A DNA stretch of 64,000 bases from Amycolatopsis nalaikhensis (lineage in GTDB: Bacteria > Actinomycetota > Actinomycetes > Mycobacteriales > Pseudonocardiaceae), in assembly GCF_030264295.1 (NCBI RefSeq), contig NZ_CP127173.1:10113501-10177500 (forward strand), given 5' to 3'. Of this stretch, positions 1-8,299 are shown piece by piece; the first letter of the stretch is position 1, and the number at the start of each line of letters is the position of its first letter. The notes under the pieces were generated by a model. It was not told the DNA's origin and did not search any database. It saw nothing but the letters and a program-made list of their open reading frames with translations. The position numbers and the translations under genes are program-made.

Positions 1-1
1 G

Positions 2-463
2 CCGCAGCGGCTCGCGCCGTGGTCGTACGCGGTCAGCTGCGAGGTGTCCGGCCCCGCGGACGTGCTGGCTTCGGGCCGGCTGGTCCTGCTGCACGACCCG
101 GACGGCCAGGACGGCTGGGACGGCGTGCTCCGCCTCGTCATGTACGTGCGCGCGGAGCTGGACCGCGAGCTGGCGACCGACCCGTTCCTGCCCGCGGTGG
201 GCTGGTCGTGGCTGACCGACGCGCTGGAGGTGTCGGGCGCGAGCTGGAAGGCGCTGGGCGGCACGGTGACCGAGACGTCGTCGGCCCGCTTCGGCGACAT
301 CTCCGGGCCCGCCCGGACCGACGACCTGGAGCTGCGGGCGTCTTGGACGCCGACGGACGCCGGGCTGCTGCCCCACGGGCAGGCCTTCTGCCAGGTGATG
401 GCCAGCGTCGTGGGCCTGCCGCCGGTCGGCGTGACCCTCTTCGGGCAGCGCCAGAGCTCCTGA
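2..463 (+). CDS. DUF3000 family protein, 5'-truncated by window start
   Basis: The reading frame is open from base 2 and enters the window as PQRLAPWSYAVSCEV, so the true start lies upstream; the GTG at 44 is internal. The protein is a small soluble alpha/beta protein with no membrane segment and no catalytic motif I can name. DUF3000 proteins (Rv2680 in M. tuberculosis) are widespread in actinobacteria, of unknown function, and sit next to RNase D as here. Identification rests on sequence feel and on the DUF3000 / response regulator / RNase D gene order. Confidence 0.8.
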   Translation, partial: PQRLAPWSYAVSCEVSGPADVLASGRLVLLHDPDGQDGWDGVLRLVMYVRAELDRELATDPFLPAVGWSWLTDALEVSGASWKALGGTVTETSSARFGDISGPARTDDLELRASWTPTDAGLLPHGQAFCQVMASVVGLPPVGVTLFGQRQSS

Positions 464-1309
464 CCCGGCGCGCCGCCCGCTCCCCCTCCCCTCGGCGCCC
501 AAGACGTCGCGAATGACTCATTCGCGACGTCGGTGGTCCCGAATGAGTCATTCGCGACCTCCCGGCGGCGGGCGTTCGGGCGATCGTCGGCAACGAAACG
601 GCAACGGCGAGGCGCGACCGCCCGGCCCCGGCGCGGCACCTTGTCCGGATGTGAGCAAAATTCACGTCCACTGAACGCCGTCCAACCCAACGGGAACCGC
701 CGATCGGCCGCAAGCGCCCCGCTGCGCGGGCGGAATGGTCCGGACAACGGCAGACCCCGGCGGACCACCCACGCCGTTCCTGAGGCCGTTTCACGTCTCG
801 CGACGTGCCCCCGTTCGTGAGATGACCCGGTCACGCACCGCTACAAGATCAACTCGGCGTTCCCGGCCCGGAGATCAGCCCCGGGCGACACGGACAGTCA
901 CCGTTCCGAGGTTCGCAGCGGCCCGCGACGGCCACCGAGCGAAGTTGATCATGCCCCGGCCGGAGCCACATTCCGGCGGCCGCGGGCCCCCATCCGGACC
1001 CCCGTCACTAGGCGCACCGGAAGCTGCACACCTCATCTGCACGGCCATTTGGACGCCGGTAACTTCTTAGCATCGTGTTCGCTGGGCTATCCGTTAACAA
1101 CCCGCCGTGTACTAGCCCGATCGTGTTACGACGAACCCACTGAGTGACTGTTCGTTTGAGATAGATACCCATTCGATCCCCCCGCAACGGCCCTCGGGCG
1201 GCTACAGTGCCTTCGACGACACCACTTTCGGTCTAAAGCTGGCGCGGCTGAACGGCCGAAGGTCCCGGTGCCGGTCGGGGGGCACGACCGACTCCAGGGA
1301 GGTAGTGAC
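464..1309. other. Long intergenic region upstream of the WhiI-like regulator
   Basis: These 846 bases contain no convincing gene: short open frames here have no ribosome site and non-coding composition. The first 100 bases hold a REP-like hairpin pair. The last 250 bases are clearly more AT-rich than the surroundings (around 1060-1180) and presumably carry the promoter of the downstream response regulator, but no consensus -35/-10 pair is compelling by eye. Confidence 0.6.
503..559. repeat. REP-like hairpin pair (GAATGA-N-TCATTC family)
   Basis: Two adjacent palindromes follow the DUF3000 stop. The first (503-531) has perfect 14-base arms around one central base. The second (535-559) has 12-base arms with one mismatch. 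Both share the core CGAATGAnTCATTCG. The same two-hairpin layout recurs at 46509-46566, and at 41033-41073 beside the IS110 element, which marks this as a dispersed family and not only a local terminator. Confidence 0.75.
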
Positions 1310-2026
1310 GTGGCTACCGTCGGCTTATCTCAGGCCGTCCGATCCACGCCAGCCGGCGCGTTGCCGGCGAGCATGGTTCCGCACCCGCGGGAAGAGCTCT
1401 TTTCCGTGTTGGTGGTCGATGACCACCCGCTGTTGAGGGAGGCAATCGCAGCAAGACTCGCACAGATGGGTGCGGGCACCGTCCACGAGGCCGCCACGGT
1501 GGCCGAGGCGAGGGCGCGAGCACAGGCCACCGGGCCTTGTGACCTCGCGATCCTCGATCTCGGACTGCCGGACGGCAGCGGCATCGAGCTGGTCACGGAA
1601 CTCCGTAGCCACGGCTGGCCGCGCGTGGTGGTACTCGCATCCTCGGACGACCCGTACGCGGTCCGCTCGGCCTTCCAGGCCGGGGCCCAGGCGTACCTGC
1701 TGAAGTCGGCGTCGCCGGTCGTGGTGACCGACGGCGTGCGGCGCGTGCTCGAGGGCGGCGTCTACGCCGACCCGAGCGTGGCTCCGGTGCTGGCCACCGG
1801 GACCCGCGTCGCGGGCACCGACAACACCCCGCGCGAGCTGTCCGCTCGTGAGGTGGAGGTGCTCCAGCTGGTCGCCGACGGGCAGTCCAACAAGGAGATC
1901 GGCGAGGAGCTATCGCTCTCCGCCCTCACCGTCAAGTCCCACCTGTCCCGGATCGGGCGCAAGCTCGGCACGGGCGACCGGGCCCAGATGGTGGCGCTGG
2001 CCATGCGGGCCGGCGTGATCCGCTGA
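1310..2026 (+). CDS. Orphan NarL/FixJ-type response regulator (WhiI-like)
   Basis: A 238-residue two-domain regulator. The receiver domain spans about 32-150 with the acidic pair D37-D38, phospho-acceptor D83 (AILDLGLPDG), S111/S112 and K132. The LuxR-type helix-turn-helix is about 175-235 (LSAREVEVLQLVADG). I start it at the GTG at 1310 because GGGAGGT ends 6-7 bases upstream; an earlier in-frame GTG at 1268 lacks a ribosome site. There is no histidine kinase nearby, so it is an orphan regulator. In Streptomyces coelicolor the regulator between the DUF3000 gene and RNase D is, to my recollection, whiI, needed for late sporulation. Position suggests a counterpart, but the residues needed for phosphorylation look intact here. 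Confidence 0.85.
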   Translation: MATVGLSQAVRSTPAGALPASMVPHPREELFSVLVVDDHPLLREAIAARLAQMGAGTVHEAATVAEARARAQATGPCDLAILDLGLPDGSGIELVTELRSHGWPRVVVLASSDDPYAVRSAFQAGAQAYLLKSASPVVVTDGVRRVLEGGVYADPSVAPVLATGTRVAGTDNTPRELSAREVEVLQLVADGQSNKEIGEELSLSALTVKSHLSRIGRKLGTGDRAQMVALAMRAGVIR

Positions 2027-2094
2027 CGCAAGCGAACAGCCCTGCGGGGCGGGCAGACCAGGCGCGGTATGCCCGTCCCGTAGGGTCGTCATCC

Positions 2095-3348
2095 ATGGGA
2101 AGTGCAGAGGCCGAGGACACCGGGATGGAGATCGAGTCCACGGGCGGCCCTGTGCTGCTACGCGAACCCGCCGAGGGCACGCCCCCGGTGGTCACTGATT
2201 CAGACGCGCTCGCCGAAGCGTGCGCGAGACTCGCCGCGGGCACCGGCGCGGTCGCCGTCGACACCGAACGCGCGTCCGGCTACCGGTACTGGCCCAAGGC
2301 CTACCTCGTGCAGCTGCGCCGCGAGGGTTCCGGCACAGTGCTGATCGACCCGATCGCCCTGGCCGACGACCTCCAGCCGCTGCGCGAAGTCCTCAACGAC
2401 CTGGAGTGGGTGCTGCACGCGGCCTCCCAGGACCTCCCCTGCCTCGCCGAGCTGGACCTGCGCCCGGCGGCGCTGTTCGACACCGAGCTGGCCGGACGGC
2501 TGGCGGGCTACGAGCGCGTGGCGCTGGGGACGCTCGTCGAGCTCCTGCTGGGCTACACGCTCGAGAAGGGGCACAGCGCGGCGGACTGGTCGAAGCGGCC
2601 GCTGCCGGTCGACTGGCTCAACTACGCGGCCCTCGACGTCGAGCTGCTCATCCAGCTGCGCGAAAAGCTGGAGGCGGAGCTGGGCGCCCAGGGCAAGCTG
2701 GAGTGGGCGCGGCAGGAGTTCGAGTTCGTGCGGACGGCCCCGCCGCCCGCCCCGCGCGCCGAGCCGTGGCGCCGGACGTCCGGGGTGCACAAGATCCGCA
2801 ACCCGCGCGGCCTGGCGGCGGTCCGCGAGCTGTGGCAGGCCCGCGACGAGCTGGCCCGCAAGCGCGACCGCGCGCCGAGCCGCATCCTCCCGGACAGCGC
2901 GATCATCAACGCGGTGACGGCGGACCCGAAGACGGTCGAGGAGCTGCAGGCGCTGCCGGTGTTCAGCGGCCGGGTCCAGCGCAAGTACACGGCGAGCTGG
3001 CTGCGCCACCTGCAAGCGGCCCGCGCGCTCCCGAGTTCGGAGCTGCCATCGCCATCGCAGCCGACGGACGGCCCGCCCCCGGTGAACCGCTGGGCGGACA
3101 AGGACCCGGACGCGGCGGCCCGCCTGTCGGCGGCCCGGGCGGCGCTGACGGCGATCGCCGAGGACCGGCGCCTGCCGGTGGAGAACCTGCTGCTGCCGGA
3201 TTTGGTCCGCAGGACGTGCTGGCGGCCCCCGGCGGAAACGGACGAGGACTCGGTGGCGGAGACCCTGCGGGCGGGTGGAGCCAGGCCGTGGCAGGTGGAA
3301 CTGACGGCGGCGGTCCTGAGCAAGGCCCTGCAGACGACGGCTTCCTGA
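2095..3348 (+). CDS. rnd: Ribonuclease D family 3'-5' exonuclease with HRDC domain
   Basis: A 417-residue DEDD-family 3'-5' exoribonuclease for RNA maturation. The catalytic set is visible: D56 and E58 (AVDTER), D113 (ASQDLPCL), and Y177 with D181 (NYAALDVEL), making it a DEDDy enzyme. The nuclease domain covers about 45-215, followed by an HRDC nucleic-acid-binding domain near 230-310 and a second HRDC-like C-terminal segment. It follows the response regulator by 68 bases. The DUF3000-RNase D pairing is conserved in mycobacteria (Rv2680-Rv2681). Confidence 0.92.
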   Translation: MGSAEAEDTGMEIESTGGPVLLREPAEGTPPVVTDSDALAEACARLAAGTGAVAVDTERASGYRYWPKAYLVQLRREGSGTVLIDPIALADDLQPLREVLNDLEWVLHAASQDLPCLAELDLRPAALFDTELAGRLAGYERVALGTLVELLLGYTLEKGHSAADWSKRPLPVDWLNYAALDVELLIQLREKLEAELGAQGKLEWARQEFEFVRTAPPPAPRAEPWRRTSGVHKIRNPRGLAAVRELWQARDELARKRDRAPSRILPDSAIINAVTADPKTVEELQALPVFSGRVQRKYTASWLRHLQAARALPSSELPSPSQPTDGPPPVNRWADKDPDAAARLSAARAALTAIAEDRRLPVENLLLPDLVRRTCWRPPAETDEDSVAETLRAGGARPWQVELTAAVLSKALQTTAS

Positions 3349-3470
3349 GGTTCCTCGGCGACCGGCCGGCCTCCAGCAAGCCACCCACCGCGGAACCAGG
3401 GCTCAGCTCGCCGCCCAGCGGCGGCGGCCGGGCCACCCGCGACCAAGCCGCCCACCGAGTGCGAGCCGCC

Positions 3471-4514
3471 TCAGCCCGCCGCCTCGCGGGCCGCCTCCAA
3501 GGACTCCGCCGCCCTCAGCGTCTCCGGGTGACCGCCGCCGAGCACCTGCTCGAACCCCTCCACCGCATACCCGTACGCCTCCACCGCATCAGCCCACTCC
3601 CCTCGGCGAAAGTGCACCCGCGCCACCACCGCCTGCGCCCGGACCAGCTCCGGATACCCCGGCGGCCACGGCGCGGCAGCCAGCGCGGCCCGCGCGTAAT
3701 GGTCCGCGTCCGCCAACCGGTCCGTCTCCGCCAAAGTGCGGCTCAACACCACCCGCGCCTCCCACGTCAACCCGTCGTCGGGCCCCGGATGCACGACCCG
3801 AGCCGCCACGACAGCCGACGCCTCCGCCGCCGCGTCCTCGAACTCGCCCGCGAGCAGCAACCCGTACGCCAGCCACAGCCGAGCCGACGAGACGTCACCC
3901 GAGCCCGCCGCCAGCTGGGCGCGCATGCCCTCGATCAGCGGGCCGGGGGCACCCAGCTCCGCCTGGATCCGCCAGCGCACGACCTGGACCACTTCCGCCC
4001 ACTCGGGTGGCGCCGCCCGCAGCGTCTCCTCGGCCTCGTCGTACCTCGCCAGCGAAACCTGCGACCGGGCGAGGTCGTAAGTCACGTCCGCGCCGCCCAC
4101 CGCCCGGCACGCCTCGATCGCCTCGGCGTAACGCCCGGCGTCGGCCAGCGCCACCGCGATCGCGTGCCCGCACTGCGCGACCGACTCGTCGTCCGGCCCC
4201 CGCACGTACGCGTACGCCGCCCGGACCGACGAGTACAGCTGCACCGCCTCCTCCACCCGCCCGGTCTGCGAGCAGCGCACGGCGATGAGGTACCACGTCG
4301 CCAGCGTCGCGCGGTGCCGCTCGCCGAGGACGCGGCTCTGGTCCGCCACCAGCGCCCGCAGCCACGCCTCCGCCCCCGGGTCGCGCAGCTCCGTGAGCCG
4401 GTCCGCGATCTGCGCCCGCAAGTCGAGCGACGTCAGGTCGTCCTGGCGGCGACGTCGCTGCAACTTCGCGCTCAGCCAAGCGATCTCGCCCCGCAGCCGG
4501 TCGGGCGCGGGCAT
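3471..4514 (-). CDS. Tetratricopeptide-repeat protein coupled to a TetR regulator
   Basis: A 347-residue soluble protein built almost entirely of degenerate alpha-helical pairs rich in Ala, Glu and Tyr, for example GRYAEAIEACRAV and GEFEDAAAEASAVV. This is the texture of tandem TPR repeats like those in large actinobacterial regulators. No enzymatic or DNA-binding domain is visible. Its ATG overlaps the stop of the upstream TetR gene (TGATG), so the two are probably translationally coupled. A role as a protein-interaction partner of the regulator is inference only. Confidence 0.75.
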   Translation of the reverse strand: MPAPDRLRGEIAWLSAKLQRRRRQDDLTSLDLRAQIADRLTELRDPGAEAWLRALVADQSRVLGERHRATLATWYLIAVRCSQTGRVEEAVQLYSSVRAAYAYVRGPDDESVAQCGHAIAVALADAGRYAEAIEACRAVGGADVTYDLARSQVSLARYDEAEETLRAAPPEWAEVVQVVRWRIQAELGAPGPLIEGMRAQLAAGSGDVSSARLWLAYGLLLAGEFEDAAAEASAVVAARVVHPGPDDGLTWEARVVLSRTLAETDRLADADHYARAALAAAPWPPGYPELVRAQAVVARVHFRRGEWADAVEAYGYAVEGFEQVLGGGHPETLRAAESLEAAREAAG

Positions 4515-5179
4515 CACTCGGTCAGCGTGGCGAGCAGCGTGTGCGCCTCGGCGCGGAACTCGTCCGACGGCTCGGGCAGCCCGACGAGCCGCACCACCCC
4601 GTCGGCGCCTTCTCGCACGTGGGCCTCGACGTCCAGGGCCGGGTCGTCGCGGCGGATCACCGCGATGCTCTCCACCAAGCCGAACACCAGGTCCGTCCGG
4701 GTCGCCGCCGCCTCCGCGGGCACGCCCGTCGCCGCCACCAGGCGGCCGTACGCCGCCTTCAGCTCCGCCCGCTCCGTGCGGAACCGGGCCAAGTTGGGCG
4801 ACGCCACCTCCGGCAGCAGGTACAACGCGCCCAGGTTGTGCCGGGCCCCGCCGAGCAACCCGATGTCCGCGTACGCCAGCGCCCACAACCGGACCGCCGC
4901 CGGGGCCGAGCCCGCCACCAGCCGCGCCGCCAACGCCAACGACGGCCGGACCGTCTCGGCCAGCAACGCCGCGAGGATGTCTTCCTTCGCCGGGAAGTGG
5001 TAGTAGAGCGACGCCTGACGCAACCCCGCCCGTTCGGCGATCGCGCGCGTCGTCGTCGCCGCATAGCCGGCTCCGGTGAACAGCTCGCCCGCCGCGTCGA
5101 GCACCGCTTGGCGCGCGTCCGGCCGGTTCGCCGCCGCTCCGCTCGCCCTGGGCCTGCCGACCCCCGCCCCTTTGACCAC
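4514..5179 (-). CDS. TetR/AcrR family transcriptional regulator
   Basis: A 221-residue regulator. The N-terminal helix-turn-helix lies at about residues 20-65 and ends in the family-typical TTRAIAERAGLRQASLYYHF; the rest is the all-helical ligand and dimer domain. I start it at the GTG at 5179 (MVKGAGVGRPRAS), the first start that keeps the basic tail before the HTH. It is divergent from the permease/guanidine operon, and a 20-base palindrome sits between them at 5323-5342, so it most likely controls that operon and itself. The ligand is unknown; guanidine or a downstream compound is a guess from context. Confidence 0.88.
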   Translation of the reverse strand: MVKGAGVGRPRASGAAANRPDARQAVLDAAGELFTGAGYAATTTRAIAERAGLRQASLYYHFPAKEDILAALLAETVRPSLALAARLVAGSAPAAVRLWALAYADIGLLGGARHNLGALYLLPEVASPNLARFRTERAELKAAYGRLVAATGVPAEAAATRTDLVFGLVESIAVIRRDDPALDVEAHVREGADGVVRLVGLPEPSDEFRAEAHTLLATLTE

Positions 5180-5322
5180 GGGCGTGATCTTGCCAGGTCC
5201 GCCGCCCGCACACCCGCACGGAGGTGCGGTTACGCCCGGATGTCGGTGTTGACGGCCCGTCGGCACCTCCGTTAACGAGCCCCTAACGCGCTGGAGATCA
5301 CCGCGTCGTGACGGCGACTTAA

Positions 5323-5342
5323 TTTCTGTCGAGCGACAGAAA
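5323..5342. promoter_or_regulatory. Candidate TetR operator palindrome
   Basis: TTTCTGTCG-AG-CGACAGAAA is a perfect 9+2+9 inverted repeat. It ends just before the ribosome site of the permease gene (AAGGAG, 5344-5349) and lies in the divergent region shared with the TetR gene. Size, symmetry and position are typical of a TetR operator. Binding by this protein is inference. Confidence 0.6.
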
Positions 5343-5355
5343 CCAAGGAGCCCCC

Positions 5356-6823
5356 ATGTCAGCACCCGACGAACTCGCCCCGTTCGGCTACCGTCAAAGC
5401 TCGCCGGTCGCTGGGCGGGTTCTCCGCCTTCGCCGCCGGCTTCTCCTTCGTCTCGATCCTCACCACCGTCTTCCAGCTCTTCGGCTTCGGTTACACCTTC
5501 GGCGGCCCGCTCTTCTTCTGGACGTGGCCGGTCGTCCTCGGCGGCCAGCTGCTCGTCGCCCTGGTCTTCGCCGAGCTGGCCGCGCGCTACCCGCTCGCCG
5601 GATCCGTGTACCAGTGGGCGAAACAGCTCAGCCGCGGCTTCCTCGGCTGGCTCGCCGGCTGGATGATGCTGCTCGGCTGCGTCGTCGCTCTCGCCGCCGC
5701 CGCGATCGCGCTGCAGGTCGTGCTGCCGTCCGTCTGGGACGGCTTCCAGCTCGTCGGTGGCGACCCCTCGGTGACGTCGCCGACCGGCGCGGCCAACGCC
5801 GTCCTGCTCGGCACGCTGCTGCTCGTCTTCACCACCGCCGTCAACGCCGGCGGGGTGCGCCTGATGGCCCGGATCAACGACGTCGGCGTCGCGGCCGAAC
5901 TGCTCGGCGTCCTCGTCCTCATCACCGGGCTGGGCCTCTTCGCCGTCCGCGGGCCCCAGGTCGTCCTGCACGACGCCCCGGGCACGAGCGCCGGGATCGG
6001 CGGCGTGCTCGCTTCGGCGCTCATGGCCGCGTACGTCCTCTACGGCTTCGACACCGCCGCGTCGGTCGCCGAAGAAACCAAGGACGCGCGAAGGACGGCG
6101 CCGCGAGCGGTGTTGCGCGCCGTGCTCGTCTCCGGGATCGGCGGGCTGGCCGTCGTCGTCACCGCGCTGATGGCCGCGCCGAGCCTCACCGACGGGCAGC
6201 TCGCCGGGCACGGCCTGCCGTACGTGATCACCGCCGTCTTCGGCGACACCCTCGGCCGGATCTTCCTCGCCGACGTCGCGATCGCCGTCGTCGTCTGCAC
6301 CCTCACCATCCAGACCGGCACCGTCCGGCTGGTCTACGCCATGGCCCGCGACGGCGCGCTGCCCGGCTCGTCCCGGCTCTCGTCGGTCAGCCTCCGCACC
6401 GGGACACCGGTCGCGCCCGCGCTGCTGTCCGGCGCGCTCGCCATCGCCCTGCTGCTGCTCAACGTCGGCAACCCGAGGCTGTTCAGCACGATCACCGGGA
6501 CGTCGGTGGTGGTCGTCTACCTGGCCTACCTGCTGGTCACCGGGCCGCTGCTGGTGAAGCGGCTCCGCGGGCGGTTCCCCGCCGAGCCCGGCCGGTTCTC
6601 GTTGGGACGCTGGGGTGTTCCGCTGAACGGGGCAGCCGTGCTTTACGGAATCGCCATGATCGTCAACATCGCCTGGCCCCGCGCGGAGATCTACGACCTG
6701 GGCGGTTCGGGCTCCCCCTGGATGTTGCTGTTCCCGATAGAGTTCGTCGGCGGCGCACTGGTGATCGGCTGGCTCTGCTGGCTGCGGCTGCGCCCCGCTC
6801 CCGCCCTCGAACCCGCGATCTGA
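5356..6823 (+). CDS. APC-family amino acid/amine permease with apparent frameshift
   Basis: A roughly 488-residue APC-superfamily transporter with about 12 membrane segments. It is strongly preceded by AAGGAG and opens MSAPDELAPFGYRQ in frame 1. The conserved first helix RSLGGFSAFAAGFSF is in frame 2. Removing one A from the run at 5396-5398 joins them as FGYRQARRSLGGFS, so the sequence carries one extra base. No start codon exists in frame 2 before 5606, which lies inside the transporter, so either the gene is broken or the base is a sequencing error. It is the first gene of the guanidine operon, ten bases before the next gene, and is likely its uptake system; the substrate is not readable from sequence. 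Confidence 0.8.
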
Positions 6824-6833
6824 GAGGACGTCC

Positions 6834-7667
6834 ATGAGCACCACCGCCACCACCTACGGCGCCCGGAACCACGCCCGGGCCCAGGCCGGCACCGTGGTCG
6901 AAACGATGCCGTCGATCCCGGCGAGCACGTGGCCGTCACCGCCCCCCGGCGTCGCTCCCGAGGCGCTGACCTGGGCGGAGACCGTGGCCGGGGGCGGCTA
7001 CACGCACAAGGTCCTGGCCCGCGGCACGCGGCTGCGGCTGACCGACGTCGACGGCGACGCCTGCGCGCACCTGCTGCTGTTCAACGCCGACCAGCCGTGG
7101 GAGCGGCTGAACGTCGCCGACACGGTCAAGGTCCAGTGGAACGCCTACCTCGGCGAGAAGGTGGCGTTGCTGTCGGATCAGGCCCGCGTGCTCGCCACGA
7201 TCGTCGGCGACGAGAGCGGACGGCACGACGCCTTGTGCGGGACGTCCACTGTGGACGGCAACACCGAGCGCTACGGCGACGGCTCCCCGCAGGGCCCCTC
7301 CCCCGCCGGGCTGGCGCTGTTCACCTTGGCGGGGGCCAAGAACGGCCTGGGCCCGCGCGACCTCCCGCCGAGCCTCTCGTTCTTCCAGGGCGTGCGGGTC
7401 CAGCGTGAAGGCGGGCTGGAGTTCACCGGTTCCGCGGGTGCCGGGAAGTCCGTCGACCTGCGGATCGAGATCCCGTCGGTGGTGCTGATCGCCAACGTGC
7501 CGCACCCGGTCGACCCGCGCCCGGACTACTCCGCGACGAAGCTCGAAGTGCTCGCCTGGCGCGACCACCCGTCCACCCCGGACAGTCCGGAATGGACGCA
7601 CACGCCGGAGGCCCAGCGTGCCTTCGAGAACACCGCCGACTACCTGACCGCCCGGGGGATCGCATGA
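6834..7667 (+). CDS. DUF1989 protein, urea carboxylase-associated protein 1 / carboxyguanidine deiminase subunit
   Basis: A 277-residue soluble protein of the DUF1989 family, long annotated as urea carboxylase-associated protein 1 (UAAP1). The family fingerprint SGRHDALCGTSTVDGNTERYG is visible near the middle (about residues 125-145, with conserved Arg-His-Asp and Cys), and the N-terminal half carries DVDGDACAHLLLF. UAAP1/UAAP2 pairs next to this type of carboxylase have been shown in other bacteria to form carboxyguanidine deiminase (CgdAB), which hydrolyses carboxyguanidine to allophanate and ammonia. It overlaps the next gene by four bases. Confidence 0.85.
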   Translation: MSTTATTYGARNHARAQAGTVVETMPSIPASTWPSPPPGVAPEALTWAETVAGGGYTHKVLARGTRLRLTDVDGDACAHLLLFNADQPWERLNVADTVKVQWNAYLGEKVALLSDQARVLATIVGDESGRHDALCGTSTVDGNTERYGDGSPQGPSPAGLALFTLAGAKNGLGPRDLPPSLSFFQGVRVQREGGLEFTGSAGAGKSVDLRIEIPSVVLIANVPHPVDPRPDYSATKLEVLAWRDHPSTPDSPEWTHTPEAQRAFENTADYLTARGIA

Positions 7668-8299
7668 GCACGGCGTACGAGTCCCAGCTGGAGATCAGCT
7701 ACGACGTCCCCGCGCGCGCCCCGTTCTCGACGGTGCTCAAGCAGGGCCAGGAGCTGACGATCGTCGACCTGGGCGGCAACCAGGCCGTCGACTTCCTCTG
7801 CTACGACGCGAACGACACCTCGAAGCGCTACAGCGCCGCCGCCACGATCGCCGCGCAGCGCACCATCTTCCTCACCACCGGCAGCGTCCTGCGCACCCAG
7901 GAAGGCGCGCCGCTGCTCACCGTCGTCGCCGACACCTGCGGGCGCCACGACACGATCGGCGGCGCCTGCAGCAAGGAGTCCAACAGCCTCCGCTACGGCC
8001 AGCACACCCGGTTCCAGCACGCCTGCGTCGAGAACTTCCTCAGCGAAGGCGCGAAGTGGGGGCTCGGCAAGCGCGACCTGGTCAGCAACGTCAACTGGTA
8101 CATGAACGTGCCGGTCGAGGAAGACGGCACGCTCGGCATCGTCGACGGGATCTCCGCCCCGGGCCTCGAAGTCCGGCTCCGCGCCGAGACCGACGTGCTG
8201 GTCCTCGTGTCGAACTGCCCGCAGATCAACAACCCCTGCAACGGCTTCGACCCGACGCCGGTCCGGATGGTCGTCACGTCCCCCGGAGGCAGGGCGTGA
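7664..8299 (+). CDS. DUF1989 protein, urea carboxylase-associated protein 2 / carboxyguanidine deiminase subunit
   Basis: A 211-residue paralogue of the preceding gene and its likely heteromeric partner. It keeps the DUF1989 signatures LGGNQAVDFLCYD near residue 40 and CGRHDTIGGACSKESNSLRYG near residue 90-110, and ends in NCPQINNPCNGFDPTPVR. Its start ATG overlaps the upstream stop (ATGA), and its own stop overlaps the carboxylase start (GTGA). Such tight coupling suits a complex made in fixed ratio. Which of the two subunits corresponds to CgdA and which to CgdB cannot be settled here. Confidence 0.86.
   Translation: MSTAYESQLEISYDVPARAPFSTVLKQGQELTIVDLGGNQAVDFLCYDANDTSKRYSAAATIAAQRTIFLTTGSVLRTQEGAPLLTVVADTCGRHDTIGGACSKESNSLRYGQHTRFQHACVENFLSEGAKWGLGKRDLVSNVNWYMNVPVEEDGTLGIVDGISAPGLEVRLRAETDVLVLVSNCPQINNPCNGFDPTPVRMVVTSPGGRA

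Noticed and set aside
2220..5003. A 927-codon open frame on the plus strand across RNase D and the TetR/TPR genes
   Set aside because: Its product is Arg/Pro/Gly/Ala-rich without domains, as expected of a shifted frame in high-GC DNA; it overlaps well-supported genes on both strands.
5180..5355. Guanidine (ykkC-type) riboswitch upstream of the permease
   Set aside because: The leader between a likely start site and the ATG is too short and I see no conserved ykkC core; a protein operator is visible instead.
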